Assembly (NCBI GenBank): GCA_051011595.1
Contig: JBPCTQ010000126.1
Span: 1-50,546 of the forward strand
Direction: 5' to 3'
DNA length: 50,546 bases
Origin: JAOUEE01 sp051011595
Lineage (GTDB): Bacteria; Actinomycetota; Acidimicrobiia; Acidimicrobiales; SHLQ01
In this document: in pieces, positions 8,382 through 16,333 of the stretch
Position numbering within the stretch: the stretch's first letter is position 1
Layout of the letters: every line of letters begins with the position of its first letter
Made by a program: the position numbers and the translations under genes
The notes under the pieces: model-generated
The model's database searches: none
What the model was told of the DNA's origin: nothing
What the model saw: the letters and a program-made list of their open reading frames with translations, nothing else

Positions 8382-9742
8382 CGCTGTCCTCCTGCTTCGG
8401 GCTGGAAGACCTCGGGTCCGAGACGGATACCCATGTCGGCCAGCTTCTCGGCGAACTTGGGACGCACACCAACAGCCTTGAGCGAGCCGCGGTAGCGACC
8501 CTGCTCGTCGACGCCCGCACCGAAGTCGAACAAGAAAATGTCCTGGAGGGTGATGACGTCGCCCTCCATACCCTGCACCTCGGTGACGTGGGTGATGCGA
8601 CGGCTGCCGTCCCGCAGACGGGACAGCTGCACGATCAGATCCACCGCCGACGAGATCTGCTGGCGGATGGCCGTGATGGGGAGGTCGAAGCCAGCCATCA
8701 GCACCAGGGTCTCGAGACGACTCAGGGTGTCTCGGGGAGCGTTGGCGTGAATGGTGGTGAGCGAGCCGTCGTGGCCGGTGTTCATGGCCTGGAGCATGTC
8801 GAGGGCCTCGCCGGCGCGACACTCACCAACAACGATGCGGTCGGGTCGCATACGCAGCGAGTTCTTCACCAGCTCACGAATGGACACCGCGCCCTTCCCC
8901 TCCACGTTGGGGGGTCGTGACTCGAGCGACAACACGTGCTCCTGGTGGAGCTGGAGCTCCTTGGCGTCCTCGATGGTCACAATGCGCTCATCGGCGGGGA
9001 TGAACGACGACAACACGTTGAGGGCGGTGGTCTTACCGGTACCGGTACCACCGGACACGATGACGTTGAGTTTGCCGACGATGCAGGCCTGCAGGAAGCG
9101 GGCCGAGTGGGCATCGAGGGTGCCGAACCGGATCAAGTCGTCGATCTGGAGCGGGTCCTTGGCGAACTTACGGATGGTGAGGAACGGTCCACCGATCGAC
9201 AGCGGCGAGATCACCGCGTTGACACGAGAACCGTCGGGAAGGCGGGCGTCACAGAGCGGCTGGCTCTCGTCGATGCGACGACCGACCTGGGCCACGATCT
9301 TGTCGATGACTCGACGCAGGTGCATCTCGTCGACGAACGTCACCGCGGCATCCTTGGTGAGCTTGCCCTTGCGCTCGACGAACACCAGGTCGGGACCGTT
9401 GACCATGATTTCAGTGACGTCGTCGTCCTTGAGCAGCTTGTCGATCGGTCCGTAGCCGAGCACATCGTCGGCCACGTCCTGGATCAGCTGAGCCCGGTCG
9501 GCGGCCGACAGCGGTGCCCGTTCCTGGGCCAATGCGGCCTGGAGCTGTTCGTGGACCCGCTTGCGGAGCTCCTCCTCGGACAAACGGTTGTCGTAGAGGA
9601 TGGGGCCCAGGTCATCGATCAGAACATGGTGGATGCGCTGGCGGAGCTCATCGAGCACCGGGTCGCGTTTGACACCACCGCCGGCTGCTTCAGGCTCGCC
9701 GGCTCCATTCTGTGCCTCATGGAGTCGCTGGTAGAGAGACAT
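8378..9742 (-). CDS. tadA: Tad pilus assembly ATPase TadA/CpaF
   Basis: This 454-aa cytoplasmic hexameric secretion ATPase (type II/IV secretion family) powers Flp pilus extension. Visible motifs are the N-terminal domain with GYGPIDKLL and EIMVNGPDLVFVE, Walker A GGTGTGKTT (231-239), the Asp-box region IVTIEDAKELQL, Walker B MRPDRIVVGECRAGEALDML and the His box NTGHDGSLTTIHANAP. The start ATG at 9742 is preceded by GAGGA at a suitable distance. It overlaps tadB by 4 nt (ATGA) and starts 68 bp after tadZ ends. The length is normal for the family. Confidence 0.95.
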   Translation of the reverse strand: MSLYQRLHEAQNGAGEPEAAGGGVKRDPVLDELRQRIHHVLIDDLGPILYDNRLSEEELRKRVHEQLQAALAQERAPLSAADRAQLIQDVADDVLGYGPIDKLLKDDDVTEIMVNGPDLVFVERKGKLTKDAAVTFVDEMHLRRVIDKIVAQVGRRIDESQPLCDARLPDGSRVNAVISPLSIGGPFLTIRKFAKDPLQIDDLIRFGTLDAHSARFLQACIVGKLNVIVSGGTGTGKTTALNVLSSFIPADERIVTIEDAKELQLHQEHVLSLESRPPNVEGKGAVSIRELVKNSLRMRPDRIVVGECRAGEALDMLQAMNTGHDGSLTTIHANAPRDTLSRLETLVLMAGFDLPITAIRQQISSAVDLIVQLSRLRDGSRRITHVTEVQGMEGDVITLQDIFLFDFGAGVDEQGRYRGSLKAVGVRPKFAEKLADMGIRLGPEVFQPEAGGQR

Positions 9743-9810
9743 ATCTGTTTCCTCGGAGCGGTTGGGTCAGTGGTTGAACGGATCGATGTAACAGGTAGGA
9801 ATTGGTTGGG

Positions 9811-11091
9811 TCAGCGCCGCTTGCGCTTGCCCTCGACGGCGATGAACGTGCCGGCCAGCTCTTCGAGCGACTTGGCCACACCCGATCGGGGTGCACTCAA
9901 CACAACCGGTACACCCTTGTTGACCGACTGCGGCACGACGACGTCGCTCGGAATCAGCGACTCGGCACTCACCTCGAGGGTGCGTTCCACTTCGCTGACG
10001 TCGAGCTTCACCTTGGAGTTGGCCCGGTTGAGCACCAGACGCAGCTTCTCCATGGGGGTGTTCAGCAGACGCAGGGTCTGCAGGCCGATCTTGACGTTCT
10101 TGATGTTGGGAATGTCCATGCCGGCCACCAACAAGACGTCGTCGCTGACCTCGATCAGACCGAGCACCACGTCGTTGAAGTACGCCGGGGTATCGATCAC
10201 GACATGGCTGCAGAAGCGGCGCAGTATCTCCACCACCTGCACCATCTCGCCGGCGCCGATCTGATCGGCGAAGGCTGGTTCCAGCGGAGCTGGCAACACC
10301 AGCAGTCCCGATGATTCGTGCACGGTCAGCAGGTTCTGCACCATCGACTCATCGAGTCGGTCCTGGGACGCCACTGCGTCGACGATGGTGTGCTGCGGAG
10401 CGAGCTTGAGCATCACCGCGATGTCGCCGAACTGCAGGTCGGCGTCGATGAGACAGACCGGCCGTTCGCTGCGCTGGGCGAGACTCACTGCCAGGTTGGT
10501 GGCGATGATCGACTTGCCCGCTCCACCCTTGGTGGAGAACACGGTGATGACCTTCCCGGGCTCGGCACCTTCGCCGAGCTCGTCGAAGGCAGGGGTGTCG
10601 GCCGCCGGGGTGGACCCGGCGATCGGCTGGAGTGTCGCGCCGACCCGTTGGATGGTGGCCAACAGCTCGCCGGGATCGACCGGCGATGCCAGGACATCCT
10701 TCACTCCGGACCGCAGCGCCTGCTGCAACAGGCTGGTGGAGAGCTCGTCGGCGACGAGCACCGTCCCCAGCTCCGCGTGATAGCTGAGCACCCGCTCGGA
10801 GGCAACCAGGATCTCGGGGTGAGAGCACGTCGGTCCGAGCACAGCCACGATGGGCGCACCGGTCAGCCGTGCAGCCAACTCTTCGATCGACGCAAAGGTC
10901 GGCACTCCACCCAGCTTGGCGGCCAGGTCGGCCTGCACACCGGGGTCGCGGTCGACGACCACGGTGGCGATGGTGGCCGGAGCCGGTGACGGAGCCTCAG
11001 CCGGGGCCGAAGCCTCGAGTGTGGCGCCGTCGCCAGCCGGCGTCGGCTGGTCGAACCAGTCGGCACCCTCTTCGGCGAAGAATGAAGACAT
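9811..11091 (-). CDS. tadZ: Pilus localisation ATPase TadZ/CpaE (MinD/ParA-like)
   Basis: The 426-aa product has an acidic, Pro-rich N-terminus, a receiver-like atypical domain (about 40-150) and a MinD/ParA-type ATPase domain with deviant Walker A STKGGAGKSIIATNL (K188) and switch motifs LIDADLQFGDIA and VVIDTPAYF. TadZ/CpaE proteins position the pilus apparatus at cell poles. The start at 11091 gives MSSFFAEEGADWFDQ with GGGGGA 7 nt upstream; the frame extends to 11205 but lacks a comparable site. It lies 28 bp downstream of cpaB in the same operon. The receiver-like domain lacks an obvious phosphorylation site, as in other CpaE proteins. Confidence 0.9.
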   Translation of the reverse strand: MSSFFAEEGADWFDQPTPAGDGATLEASAPAEAPSPAPATIATVVVDRDPGVQADLAAKLGGVPTFASIEELAARLTGAPIVAVLGPTCSHPEILVASERVLSYHAELGTVLVADELSTSLLQQALRSGVKDVLASPVDPGELLATIQRVGATLQPIAGSTPAADTPAFDELGEGAEPGKVITVFSTKGGAGKSIIATNLAVSLAQRSERPVCLIDADLQFGDIAVMLKLAPQHTIVDAVASQDRLDESMVQNLLTVHESSGLLVLPAPLEPAFADQIGAGEMVQVVEILRRFCSHVVIDTPAYFNDVVLGLIEVSDDVLLVAGMDIPNIKNVKIGLQTLRLLNTPMEKLRLVLNRANSKVKLDVSEVERTLEVSAESLIPSDVVVPQSVNKGVPVVLSAPRSGVAKSLEELAGTFIAVEGKRKRR

Positions 11092-11119
11092 CGTGGAGTC
11101 CCCCGAGTCGTGGTTCGGA

Positions 11120-12082
11120 TCAGTTGCCGGCGTCGGCGCCAGCGCCGTCGTCAGCAGGAGCGGATTCGTCGTCGGCAGGCTCGTCATCGCTGAAGGCCAC
11201 CGCACCGGTTTCGTCGCCGACGTCGCTCAGGTAGCCATTCACTCCGTAGGGAGTGAGCACGTTCGGATCCTCGCCGGGGAGGACATCGAACAGGGCGCTG
11301 TCGAGCGGCGGCAGAGCTTCGGGCTCGTAGTCGTCGGACGTGAGCGACAAGATCATGGTGGCCGGGTTCAGCGTGGCCATGAACTGGGCCTGGTCGGGAG
11401 GCAGTGCGAAGGTGATCACACCGCCACCGCCGGCCGAGATCTCCGAGTCGACCTCGTCACCGGGCTGGGGAACCAGCTCGCTGCCGACGGCCAGCACCTT
11501 GACACCCTGGAACACGTAGCGGTGGGGCCGGAAGATCACGTGGCCGTCGAAGGTGAACTCATCATCGGGGTTGGCGAGGGGGCTGCCCTCGTCTTCGGGA
11601 GCGGCCACTGTGTCGCTGTTCTCTTCCACAGCAACGAGGATGTTGACCTCGTCGCCGGGAGCAACGAACCCGCCTGCGGCCCGAACTCGATCCATGGTGA
11701 TCGAGTAGGTCACGTACTCCTTGGGCAGGAGGTCGCTGAACTCAGGTGCAGCGATGGTGGGACTGACGAACAGTCCCTCCACCACGACCTGGTTCGCCGA
11801 CAGCGTGTTCAGCGCCACGAGACCAGCAAGCTGTGTCTCGTCGGTGACGGCGTTGGCCGGACGAAGGTCACGGGGCACGTCGCGACGCTCGATGCGGGTT
11901 CGTGCCGCATCCTCGCCCGTGGTGCCCTGCTCGATGTCGGCGGTGACCACCAACACTTCGACCAGTTCGTTTCCGGCTTCGAGGTCATCCTCGACGCCTT
12001 GGATGTAATTGAAGAGTACGAACGCAGCCAGAAGGCCTACGGCGATCGCACCGATCAGGATCATGGTTCTCCGAGAACTCAC
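11120..12082 (-). CDS. cpaB: Pilus assembly protein CpaB/RcpC
   Basis: The 320-aa protein has one N-terminal transmembrane helix (MILIGAIAVGLLAAFVLF), an SAF-like domain (about residues 40-110, with VLVVTADIEQGTTGEDAA) and a C-terminal RcpC/CpaB domain. CpaB proteins anchor Flp assembly in the envelope; no secretin gene is present here, as expected for a monoderm. GTG at 12082 is favoured because AGAGG lies 5-6 nt upstream and the protein then begins SSRRTMILIG. An ATG at 12154 would add 24 residues. It is the first gene of the Tad operon. The C-terminal 30 residues are acidic (DDEPADDESAPADDGAG). Confidence 0.88.
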   Translation of the reverse strand: MSSRRTMILIGAIAVGLLAAFVLFNYIQGVEDDLEAGNELVEVLVVTADIEQGTTGEDAARTRIERRDVPRDLRPANAVTDETQLAGLVALNTLSANQVVVEGLFVSPTIAAPEFSDLLPKEYVTYSITMDRVRAAGGFVAPGDEVNILVAVEENSDTVAAPEDEGSPLANPDDEFTFDGHVIFRPHRYVFQGVKVLAVGSELVPQPGDEVDSEISAGGGGVITFALPPDQAQFMATLNPATMILSLTSDDYEPEALPPLDSALFDVLPGEDPNVLTPYGVNGYLSDVGDETGAVAFSDDEPADDESAPADDGAGADAGN

Positions 12083-12239
12083 AGCAACCTCTGCTTGGGA
12101 TGGCGGTTTGGTGGCCAGTTGTTTGATCGGTTCCCGGTGACGGGACTTGAGCAACCGTCATGATTCCTTCGTGGTTGTTCGTGACACCCACGCCGCCGGG
12201 AGAGGCGGTGAGGGGTCCAGAGCTGGCAAGCTCGGGGCC

Positions 12240-14303
12240 GTGCCGACCTCGCCGACCCCTGCCCTCGCCAAGTCCCGACTGCGAGCCGCTCAGGCCCGAC
12301 AGCTCGCCGAGAGTGGACTGCGCACCACTCCCGGACGGTGGGTGGTCGACCGCTTCGACTGGATCGGCGGCCCGACGTTCCCACTCGAGACCGCCGCCTT
12401 CCTCGACTCGTTCCTCCCGTCGCTCATGCCCCGCGCGTCGATCCACCAAGGACTGGCCGCCGGCATCAACGTGTTGACGGCGCGAGCGGCCGGTGCCACC
12501 GTCGAGGCGGCCAACACCCTGGCCCTCGCCCCCGACGCCGGTTTCGGACCGCGGGTCGCGGTGCGCGGTGTCGAGGCAGCCATCGGCCACGCCTTGGCCT
12601 CACTTCCCGAATACGACGACGAGACGCTCTGGCGGTCCGGCGCCCGCACCGGTGGTGATGTGCTGCGGGCCGCCTCCATCGGCGGCCTGGTGTACGACGG
12701 GGTCAACCGAGCGCGGATGGCCACCGGCCAGAGCCAGCTTCGGGTCGTGGCCGCCAACGCGGCCGTCCCCCACGGGGCCTCGTCCTTGGCCTCCCGCCGC
12801 CTTGCCGTCCTAAAACGGGAGATCCGTCGATGGCCGGTTGCACAGGAGGCCACCGTTCCGGCCGCCTACGGCATGGCCGCGGGTGTCATGGTGGCCGGCA
12901 CCGGGGTGGGCCGGCTGTACCGGCTCAGCGGTTCGGCCCTGAGCCGATACTTCGGACCGGGCCTGTCCAAGTCCGTGTTGGCCCGCACCACCAACGCCGG
13001 ACTCTGGGCGGCCGGTGTCACTGCGCTGTACAACGGGTTCATCGGCTACCTGGGGCGGGCCAACGAGAAGATGGAACCGGCCTATGCCCAGATCCCCGGA
13101 TCGGAGCTGGTGTCGGGGAGCTCCGAGAGCCTGTCGCCGTACGCGGAGCTGGGCCAACAGGGTCGCCGGTACGTCACCGATGTGGTGCCTCCCGAGCTGA
13201 TCGAAGAGGTGCTGGGAGAGCCTGCGGTGGCTCATCCCGTCCGCACCTACGTCGGGTTCAACACTGCCCCTCTCTACAGCTCGGGTCGGGCCGAGCTGGC
13301 CCTCGACGAGCTCGAACGCACCGGCGCGTTCGACCGTTCGTACCTGTTGCTCGTGTCGCCCACCGGCACCGGCTGGGTCGACCAGGCGGTAGTGGAGGCC
13401 GCCGAGTTCCTGACCCGCGGCGACATCGCCACGTGTGCCATCCAGTACGGCCGCTTCCCCTCGTTCTTGTGTATCCAGAAGGTGGGGTTGGGACGGATTC
13501 AGTTCCGGCTGCTGCTGTGGGGAATCAAACAACGGCTGGCCGAACGACCGGCGGAGCGCCGCCCGAAAGTGCTGGTGTTCGGCGAGAGTCTGGGGGCGTG
13601 GACGGCGAGCGACGTGGTGATGGACCAGGGGATCACCGGGTTCGACCACTACGGCATCGACCGGGCGCTGTGGATGGGCCTGCCGGCGCTGGCCAAGTGG
13701 TCGCGCAACGGTATGGCAACCGGGTCGAGCCATCTCGTACCAGACGGGACCGTCGGCGTATTCGACCGACACGAGCAGTTGGCCGAGCTCGACGACGACG
13801 CCCGAGAACGTCTGCGGGCCGTCATCTTGTCCCACGACAACGACCCGGTTGCCTCCGTCCGACCCGAACTGGCCATCCAGCAGCCGGCCTGGTTGCGTGA
13901 GGAGCGGGGGCGAAACGTGAGCTCGGAGATGGACTGGATCCCGGTTGTCACCTTCTGGCAAGTCGCCATCGATGCCGCCAACGCCATGGTGACCGTGCCC
14001 GGCGAGTTCCGGAGCTTCGGTCACGACTACCGAGCCGACACCACCCGGTTCGTACGGGATGCCTTCCATCTGCCGAGCACCGACGAAGCCCAGACTCGGC
14101 GAATCGACGATGCACTGAAGGCCATCGATGTGGACCGAAAGGCCCGTATCAAGGCGACCCGACCCGATGAGGCTCCGTTGCCACCGGCCGCGCAGTATCC
14201 CGAGTCCGAGTTCCACGGCGGCATCCCACTACTGACCGCCCGGGCCGCCGGGCCCCGATGGTTCCGGACGCGCCCCGAACGGCCTTCGGAGGGAGCGGCC
14301 TGA
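12240..14303 (+). CDS. Membrane alpha/beta-hydrolase family protein (PF10081/PF15420-like)
   Basis: The product is about 687 aa. An N-terminal membrane-associated region (to about residue 300) is followed by a catalytic domain marked by RTYVGFNTAPLYSSGRAELA, LERTGAFDRSYLLLVSPTGT and the nucleophile elbow VFGESLGAWTASD. These are the landmarks of the actinobacterial Abhydrolase_9 family, whose substrates are unknown; an acyl or lipid ester is a guess. The start is uncertain: GTG 12240 (VPTSPTPALAKSR) is chosen over TTG 12147, but neither has a strong ribosome-binding site. It is divergent from cpaB and convergent with the flippase-like gene, with only 4 bp between their 3' ends. Confidence 0.82.
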   Translation: MPTSPTPALAKSRLRAAQARQLAESGLRTTPGRWVVDRFDWIGGPTFPLETAAFLDSFLPSLMPRASIHQGLAAGINVLTARAAGATVEAANTLALAPDAGFGPRVAVRGVEAAIGHALASLPEYDDETLWRSGARTGGDVLRAASIGGLVYDGVNRARMATGQSQLRVVAANAAVPHGASSLASRRLAVLKREIRRWPVAQEATVPAAYGMAAGVMVAGTGVGRLYRLSGSALSRYFGPGLSKSVLARTTNAGLWAAGVTALYNGFIGYLGRANEKMEPAYAQIPGSELVSGSSESLSPYAELGQQGRRYVTDVVPPELIEEVLGEPAVAHPVRTYVGFNTAPLYSSGRAELALDELERTGAFDRSYLLLVSPTGTGWVDQAVVEAAEFLTRGDIATCAIQYGRFPSFLCIQKVGLGRIQFRLLLWGIKQRLAERPAERRPKVLVFGESLGAWTASDVVMDQGITGFDHYGIDRALWMGLPALAKWSRNGMATGSSHLVPDGTVGVFDRHEQLAELDDDARERLRAVILSHDNDPVASVRPELAIQQPAWLREERGRNVSSEMDWIPVVTFWQVAIDAANAMVTVPGEFRSFGHDYRADTTRFVRDAFHLPSTDEAQTRRIDDALKAIDVDRKARIKATRPDEAPLPPAAQYPESEFHGGIPLLTARAAGPRWFRTRPERPSEGAA

Positions 14304-14307
14304 TCGT

Positions 14308-15462
14308 TCAGTCGGGCGTCAAACCGGCCTCGACGGGTTCGTCGTCGGCCGAGCCATCGACCTGTCCCCGGAGGCTCAGCTTCCAGATCCCCAGCGCACC
14401 GAGACCGGTGGGGATCACGAGAATCCAGGTCAACAACCGGTAGAGCAGCACCCCGGCCGCAACCTCGTTCACGAACTCGCTGCCGGCAATCGGCGTCAAC
14501 ATACCCACCAGTGCCACCTCGGCGACGCCGGCACTACCCGGGGTGATGGGGATCACGGTGAGCCCCGCCACCAGGGAGAAGACCGCGAAGATGGCCACCC
14601 ATCCGAGGATGTCCTCGGGTATGCCGACGAAGCGAAGGCACATGATCAGCAAGGAACACTTGGCTGCGATGGTCAGGATGGTGGCTCCGGTGGTGCCCAA
14701 CCACTTGTCGCTCAGGTAGTCGAACGACTGGGCTCGCTGCTCCACCACCAACGCGGCGAAGCTCCCCTTTTCGGGAACCGGTCGACGAATCAGCCGGTTT
14801 CCGGCTCGCCACACGGGTTCGAGCCAGGATGCGACTCGTTCGGTGCGGCCGGCCGAACCGAGCACGAACACCGCGCCCACTATGACCGCGGCCAGCACCA
14901 GCGTGGCCACGATGATGATGGCCATGAATCCCTCGACCTCGACGTCACCGAAGGCGATGGCCAGTCCGGCCAGCGCCGGCAGGATCAGCTGCGACCCGAC
15001 CGAGAACACCCCGCTGGCGGCCACCGCCGTGGCCGCTTCGCTGTTGCCCACGCCCCAGGATTGATACATCGAGAACCGCACCGGCAGGTCGCTCGGTCCG
15101 GGCACCACTGATGCCACCGCGCTCGGGCCGAGGAAGGCCAAGACCCCCCGACGGGCGGGGAGATGATGCACCAACGAGGCCGTCTGCAGACCCTGGGCCC
15201 CGATCCAAATGAGCCACCCGAACCCGAGGGCCAACCACTCGGCATCGGACAGCCGCCCCAGGGCGGCTCTCACCTGGTTGAAATCGAGATCGTCGAAGAT
15301 GTTCACCAAGGCGAAGAGGGCGATGGCCAGAATGACCACGACCACCACAATTCGCAGTCCGATGCGGAGAATGGTCTTGGTGTTCCACGACGTAGGCTCG
15401 GCCGGTTTCGGTCCGTCCTCCCCGGCTGCGGGGCGCGTGTCGTCTCCGGGCGGCTCAGCCAT
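14308..15462 (-). CDS. Lysylphosphatidylglycerol synthase TM-region (UPF0104) family protein
   Basis: The 384-aa integral membrane protein has an acidic Pro-rich N-terminus (about 40 residues), then around eight transmembrane helices. The family hallmark is near the C-terminus: PITPGSAGVAEVALVGMLTP. Relatives are the flippase half of MprF and stand-alone lipid-linked transporters. It lacks the soluble aminoacyl-transferase domain, so it is not a complete MprF. ATG 15462 gives MAEPPGDDTRP and has TAGCCT 8 nt upstream. A longer frame to 15525 would overlap the promoter of the divergent gene. Confidence 0.82.
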   Translation of the reverse strand: MAEPPGDDTRPAAGEDGPKPAEPTSWNTKTILRIGLRIVVVVVILAIALFALVNIFDDLDFNQVRAALGRLSDAEWLALGFGWLIWIGAQGLQTASLVHHLPARRGVLAFLGPSAVASVVPGPSDLPVRFSMYQSWGVGNSEAATAVAASGVFSVGSQLILPALAGLAIAFGDVEVEGFMAIIIVATLVLAAVIVGAVFVLGSAGRTERVASWLEPVWRAGNRLIRRPVPEKGSFAALVVEQRAQSFDYLSDKWLGTTGATILTIAAKCSLLIMCLRFVGIPEDILGWVAIFAVFSLVAGLTVIPITPGSAGVAEVALVGMLTPIAGSEFVNEVAAGVLLYRLLTWILVIPTGLGALGIWKLSLRGQVDGSADDEPVEAGLTPD

Positions 15463-15470
15463 GACCGGCG

Positions 15471-15476
15471 AGGCTA
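15471..15476 (-). promoter_or_regulatory. Putative -10 box TAGCCT of the UPF0104-family gene
   Basis: On the minus strand TAGCCT ends 8 nt before ATG 15462, with no Shine-Dalgarno sequence between them. This matches the leaderless layout seen at coaE, polA and the trp genes. Confidence 0.5.
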
Positions 15477-15529
15477 GTGGCCGGTTCGGGCCGGTCGAGC
15501 ACCGTGGCCGAACCGGATCACCCAACCGC

Positions 15530-15535
15530 TAGCGT
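15530..15535 (+). promoter_or_regulatory. Putative -10 box TAGCGT upstream of the CREST-like gene
   Basis: TAGCGT ends 7 nt before an ATG at 15543, which opens a 14-codon reading frame rather than the main gene. The spacing fits a leaderless transcript beginning at that ATG. Confidence 0.5.
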
Positions 15536-15542
15536 CGAGGTG

Positions 15543-15587
15543 ATGTCGACGCGGGGCCGATCGGGCCGACCCACCACACGCCGATGA
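15543..15587 (+). CDS. Possible 14-codon upstream ORF coupled to the CREST-like gene
   Basis: The ATG at 15543 lies 7 nt after a TAGCGT box and opens a 14-residue frame (MSTRGRSGRPTTRR). Its TGA (15585-15587) overlaps the main gene's ATG (15584) as ATGA, a standard translational-coupling arrangement. The peptide is very basic and has no known homologue that I recognise. It may be a leaderless entry point for ribosomes, or the arrangement may be chance. Confidence 0.35.
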   Translation: MSTRGRSGRPTTRR

Positions 15588-16303
15588 ACATGCTCGGTTC
15601 CACCGTCCGGCAGACGTGGCACCGCATCGGCGAGTCCGACTGCGAAGAACTGATCGACGGCCTCCTGGCCCAGCCGGTCAACGCCCTCTCCAGTTTTTCC
15701 TACGTTGTCGTCGGGTTGATCATCGCCATCTGGGCGGTGCGCCGCGACATCCGTCCACGAGAGTCGGTCGTCTACGCCGTCTGTCTGATGGCGATCGGTC
15801 TGGGCAGCGTTGCCTTCCATGGACCCCAGCCCGTGGGCTCACGGGTGCTGCACGACCTCCCGATACTGGTCACGGCGTTGTTCATCGTGGTGCACGATGC
15901 CGCCATCCTGTTCCCCCGATTCCGTCATGGACCGGCCGTGTTCGCGGCCACCATCGTGGCCGCTGCTGGTCTGGCGTGGTGGAGCCTCGATGCAGTGGCC
16001 GCCGCCACCGGTGTGTTGGCTGGAGCAATCGCCGTCGCCGAGTTCGTGATCTATCGCCGCCGACTCCGGCCGGGATCGAGCCGCCACCAACGCACCATCG
16101 CCATCGCCATCATCGTGGTCACGGCGGTGGCGGCAACCACCTGGCTGCTCGGCCGAACCGACGGCCCGACCTGCGATCCGGACAGCCTCATCCAGTACCA
16201 CGGTCTGTGGCATGTGATCTCGGCCGCGGTGTTCGGGATGTGGTGGTGGCTGGCCCTCGGCCGCCGTGACGCGCAGAACCAGCCCGTCGAAACCGGATCG
16301 TAG
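15584..16303 (+). CDS. CREST/ceramidase-like integral membrane protein
   Basis: The 239-aa protein has about seven transmembrane helices and carries the spaced motifs of the alkaline ceramidase/CREST superfamily: QPVNALSSFSYVVVGL, GLGSVAFHGP, HDLPILVTALFIVVHD and a C-terminal HGLWHVISAAVFGMWWW. Conserved Ser, His and Asp residues in these motifs build a zinc-dependent hydrolase site in characterised members. The substrate here is unknown; bacterial members need not act on ceramide. It may be translationally coupled to a short upstream frame. It is divergent from the UPF0104 gene and convergent with rpsA. Confidence 0.7.
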   Translation: MNMLGSTVRQTWHRIGESDCEELIDGLLAQPVNALSSFSYVVVGLIIAIWAVRRDIRPRESVVYAVCLMAIGLGSVAFHGPQPVGSRVLHDLPILVTALFIVVHDAAILFPRFRHGPAVFAATIVAAAGLAWWSLDAVAAATGVLAGAIAVAEFVIYRRRLRPGSSRHQRTIAIAIIVVTAVAATTWLLGRTDGPTCDPDSLIQYHGLWHVISAAVFGMWWWLALGRRDAQNQPVETGS

Positions 16304-16310
16304 GTTCAGG

Positions 16311-16331
16311 ACCGGGAGCGGTGCTCCCGGT
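16311..16331. terminator. Hairpin between convergent CREST-like gene and rpsA
   Basis: ACCGGGAGC-GGT-GCTCCCGGT forms a perfect 9-bp stem centred between two convergent genes, 30 bp apart. It lacks a T-run on either side, so it would be a GC-only, bidirectional terminator of a kind common in actinobacteria. Confidence 0.55.
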
Positions 16332-16333
16332 GC

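Noticed and set aside
6375..8495. About 700-codon plus-strand frame opposite tadB
   Set aside because: Antisense shadow; no domain or start signal, and tadB on the other strand has signal peptide, ribosome-binding site and family motifs.
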